From positions 1-64,000 of the forward strand of contig JAISGQ010000021.1 of NCBI GenBank assembly GCA_031262985.1: a stretch of 64,000 bases of DNA, given 5' to 3'. The position numbers and the translations under genes are program-made. The number at the start of each line of letters is the position of its first letter. The first letter of the stretch is position 1. Positions 62,386 through 64,000 of this stretch are shown one piece after another. The DNA is from Oscillospiraceae bacterium. Lineage in GTDB: Bacteria > Bacillota > Clostridia > Oscillospirales > Acutalibacteraceae. The notes under the pieces are model-generated. The model worked only from the letters and a program-made list of their open reading frames with translations, did not search any database and had not been told where the DNA came from.

Positions 62386-62717
62386 CGTTAGGAAAACCCG
62401 CGTTCACCTAAAGTTGCGTAGGTTACTGAAACCTCAGCGTTCGCCCCACGCGTCCCCGTCAGAAAAGCTTGCGTTCACCTAAAATTGCGTAGGTTACTGA
62501 AATCAAAGTGTTCGCCCTGCCGCCTGCTCCTCCTCCACCCGCCATTCAGAAGCTGTAGGAGCAACCCCTGCGTTCGCCCCACGCGTCCCCGTTAGGCAGA
62601 GCCTGCATCCCCCTCACATTGCGTAGGCTACTGAAATCAGAGCGTTTGCCCGCCTACTCCTCCTCCACCCGCTATTCAGGAGCTGTAGGAGCAACCCCAG
62701 CGTTCGCCCTCTGCGTC
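62379..62717. repeat. Three imperfect tandem repeats (71, 133 and 135 bp)
   Basis: Each unit starts GCGTCCCCGT(T/C)AG and contains (A/C)ATTGCGTAGG(T/C)TACTGAAA. Units start at 62379, 62450 and 62583. Units 2 and 3 carry an extra CTCCTCCTCCACCCGC-ATTCAG-AGCTGTAGGAGCAACCCC block. No coding capacity was recognised. Confidence 0.8.
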
Positions 62718-62817
62718 CTCCCCCAAGATACGACAAATAAGGCGACACATCACGGTTTTTCAAAAAATCAGAAAAACCGAACAGTGTTGCCCTATGTATA
62801 TAGCTATTATATACACT

Positions 62818-62877
62818 TTGTCAACTGTCAACTGTCACTTGTCAACTGTCAACTGTCAACTGTCAACTGTCAACTGA
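62818..62877. repeat. TGTCAAC heptamer tandem repeat
   Basis: About eight iterations of TGTCAAC (one TGTCACT variant) just after the end of rpmE. Confidence 0.9.
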
Positions 62878-62882
62878 CGTTA

Positions 62883-63086
62883 TTAGTCGTCGAGATTGAA
62901 ACGCTTCTTAAATCTGCCGACCTTTCCGCCTGTATCAACCAGCTTCTGCTTGCCTGTGAAGAACGGATGGCACTTCGAGCAAATTTCAACGCGGATGCCG
63001 CTCTTTGTCGAGCCTGTCTCAATGACATTTCCGCAAGCGCAGGTCACGGTAGTCTGATTGTAGTTAGGATGAAGATTCTCTTTCAC
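62883..63086 (-). CDS. rpmE: 50S ribosomal protein L31 (zinc-binding type)
   Basis: 67 residues with the four zinc cysteines in [13 protein letters not shown] and [16 protein letters not shown], the C+ type of L31. The start [14 protein letters not shown] and the end [11 protein letters not shown] match the family. Zur control is seen for the zinc-free paralogue in many bacteria, not for this type. It has its own promoter and lies next to the heptamer repeat. Confidence 0.98.
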   Translation of the reverse strand: MKENLHPNYNQTTVTCACGNVIETGSTKSGIRVEICSKCHPFFTGKQKLVDTGGKVGRFKKRFNLDD

Positions 63087-63142
63087 TGTATTACACCTCT
63101 TTTAAAGTAAACTGTTTTAACTAAAACTATAATTGCCGATTC

Positions 63143-63171
63143 ATTATAAAGGCATTATGGAGAAATTGCAA
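63143..63171 (-). promoter_or_regulatory. Promoter of rpmE
   Basis: Minus strand TTGCAA, 17-bp spacer, TATAAT, about 50 bp before the start codon. Confidence 0.8.
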
Positions 63172-63231
63172 TACTTTTTTTGAGCAGAGAGCAAATTTCT
63201 CTGTTTTTGTGTAAATTTATATACTCCTTAC

Positions 63232-63260
63232 TTGATTTACTCCCTGTTTTATCGTAGAAT
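63232..63260 (+). promoter_or_regulatory. Promoter of rpe
   Basis: TTGATT, 17-bp spacer, TAGAAT, about 45 bp before the start codon. Confidence 0.65.
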
Positions 63261-63305
63261 AAATAGCAGTTGTTACCATGTACATGAAAGGGTTGATTTT
63301 ATACA

Positions 63306-63971
63306 ATGGCACACATAGCTCCGTCTATACTCTCCGCCGACTTCACCAAACTGGGCGAGGAGCTTCGGCGGCTTTCCTGCATGGGAGTAAAATATGTTCA
63401 CATAGATATTATGGACGGTAATTTTGTGCCTAACATAACCTTCGGCTACAATATGGTGTCCGCACTCGCGCCGCTCAAGGGAGATATGATTTTCGACGTT
63501 CACCTAATGATAAACAATCCCCATTTCTATATAGAGCAGTTCGCAAAGGCAGGCTCGGACTTCATCACAGTACACATTGAAGCTTGTGAGGACGTGCCGC
63601 AGTGCCTTTCTCTGATAAGGGAGAGCGGCAAGCTTGCGGGAGTTTCCATCAAGCCGAACACGGCGGCTTCGGAGCTTGCCCCCTACCTCGGGATGTTCGA
63701 TTTGTGCCTTGTTATGACAGTAGAGCCGGGGTTCGGAGGGCAAAGTATGATTGAGCCGTGCCTATCAAAGATAGAGGAGATTAAATCCATGCTGCGGGAA
63801 CGTGACCTCCCCGACATTCTCTACTCGGTGGACGGAGGAGTAACCCTCGAAAACGCGGCGAAAACCGCACAGAGCGGCGCGGATATTATAGTTGCGGGCA
63901 ACGCGCTCTACTCCTCTGCGGATATGGAGAAGCGGTTCGCGGAGCTGTCGGAAAAAGTGAAGGAGAAGTAA
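63306..63971 (+). CDS. rpe: Ribulose-phosphate 3-epimerase
   Basis: 221 residues, TIM barrel of the pentose phosphate pathway interconverting ribulose 5-phosphate and xylulose 5-phosphate. The signatures HIDIMDGNFVPNITFG, DFITVHIEAC, MTVEPGFGGQSMI and SVDGGVTLENA are present with the metal-binding His and catalytic Asp residues. Start ATG follows AAAGGG. In Clostridia rpe is often followed by thiN; the next gene begins 4 bp downstream but is cut off here. Confidence 0.98.
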   Translation: MAHIAPSILSADFTKLGEELRRLSCMGVKYVHIDIMDGNFVPNITFGYNMVSALAPLKGDMIFDVHLMINNPHFYIEQFAKAGSDFITVHIEACEDVPQCLSLIRESGKLAGVSIKPNTAASELAPYLGMFDLCLVMTVEPGFGGQSMIEPCLSKIEEIKSMLRERDLPDILYSVDGGVTLENAAKTAQSGADIIVAGNALYSSADMEKRFAELSEKVKEK

Positions 63972-63975
63972 GCTT

Positions 63976-64000
63976 ATGCAGTGGGAGTATAAAACCTTGA
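63976..64000 (+). CDS. Start of a following gene, cut by window edge
   Basis: An ATG 4 bp after the rpe stop opens a frame MQWEYKTL that reaches the window edge. Only eight codons are visible, so no family can be named; AAGGAGAAGT before it (within the end of rpe) would serve as ribosome site. Confidence 0.4.

Noticed and set aside
62379-62717. Possible CRISPR array in the tandem repeats before rpmE
   Set aside because: Only three units, lengths 71-135 bp, repeats degenerate over their whole length and no distinct spacers; no cas genes nearby.

Overview
The window looks like a chromosome segment of an anaerobic Firmicute, most likely a gut or rumen clostridium of the Oscillospiraceae/Ruminococcus type. 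The reasons are gene content typical of Clostridia (tgt-yajC-TIGR04086 block, pnp-rpsO, a T-box in front of gatCAB, a lysine riboswitch in front of asd-dapA-dapB, PadR-HAAS-DUF4097), strong GGAGG ribosome binding sites and clostridial sigma-A promoters. No rRNA or CRISPR array is present; there is one tRNA gene.

Layout. (1) About 1-17,100, minus strand, visibly AT-rich: a biosynthetic gene cluster that continues past the left edge. In transcription order it holds two exporter-type ABC transporters, three related GT2-like glycosyltransferases interleaved with a BtrH-like C39-fold protein, a terminator and a repeat, then an unknown (possibly frameshifted) gene, a free-standing acyl carrier protein, a second BtrH-like protein, an Sfp-type phosphopantetheinyl transferase and a large NRPS (A-T-C-A...). 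It stops at an IS1595-family transposase remnant next to tRNA-Gln(CTG), so it looks like a tRNA-associated genomic island. (2) 17,200-21,000, minus: tRNA-Gln, a TIGR04086 membrane protein, yajC, tgt, queA. (3) 21,000-24,800, plus: lysine riboswitch and diaminopimelate genes asd, dapA, dapB. (4) 24,800-31,900, plus: a DUF1292 protein, a promoter-driven structured RNA (possibly 6S), a split TauE/SafE transporter, an autoregulated PadR-HAAS-DUF4097 operon, a flavin reductase, an alpha/beta hydrolase, and a small AT-rich insertion (YfbU-like gene plus a leucine-rich-repeat relic) bounded by a 121-bp direct duplication. (5) 32,000-35,900: hisS-aspS and a PH-domain-like membrane protein. (6) 36,000-49,100: AI-2E family transporter, AEC transporter, several membrane proteins, two tandem C39-like lipoproteins, three DUF4190-like proteins and a large acidic/proline-rich one-TM protein. 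(7) 49,100-64,000: proA, proB, an M16 peptidase, pnp, rpsO, gatCAB, a dGTPase-like HD hydrolase, yigZ, rpmE and rpe.

The intergenic space is rich in repeats: (a) an approximately 105-bp hairpin element with conserved ends and variable, compensating stems, seen in six copies; (b) an approximately 220-bp modular multi-hairpin repeat in three copies, one of which is interrupted twice by element (a); (c) a 7-bp TGTCAAC/TGACAGT tandem repeat at many gene ends; (d) a 71-135 bp tandem repeat near 62,400. The features most worth follow-up are the NRPS/BtrH/GT island, with a non-canonical first adenylation domain and a degenerate third glycosyltransferase, and the hairpin element family. All family names are from recognition of motifs in the translated sequence; no database search was possible.
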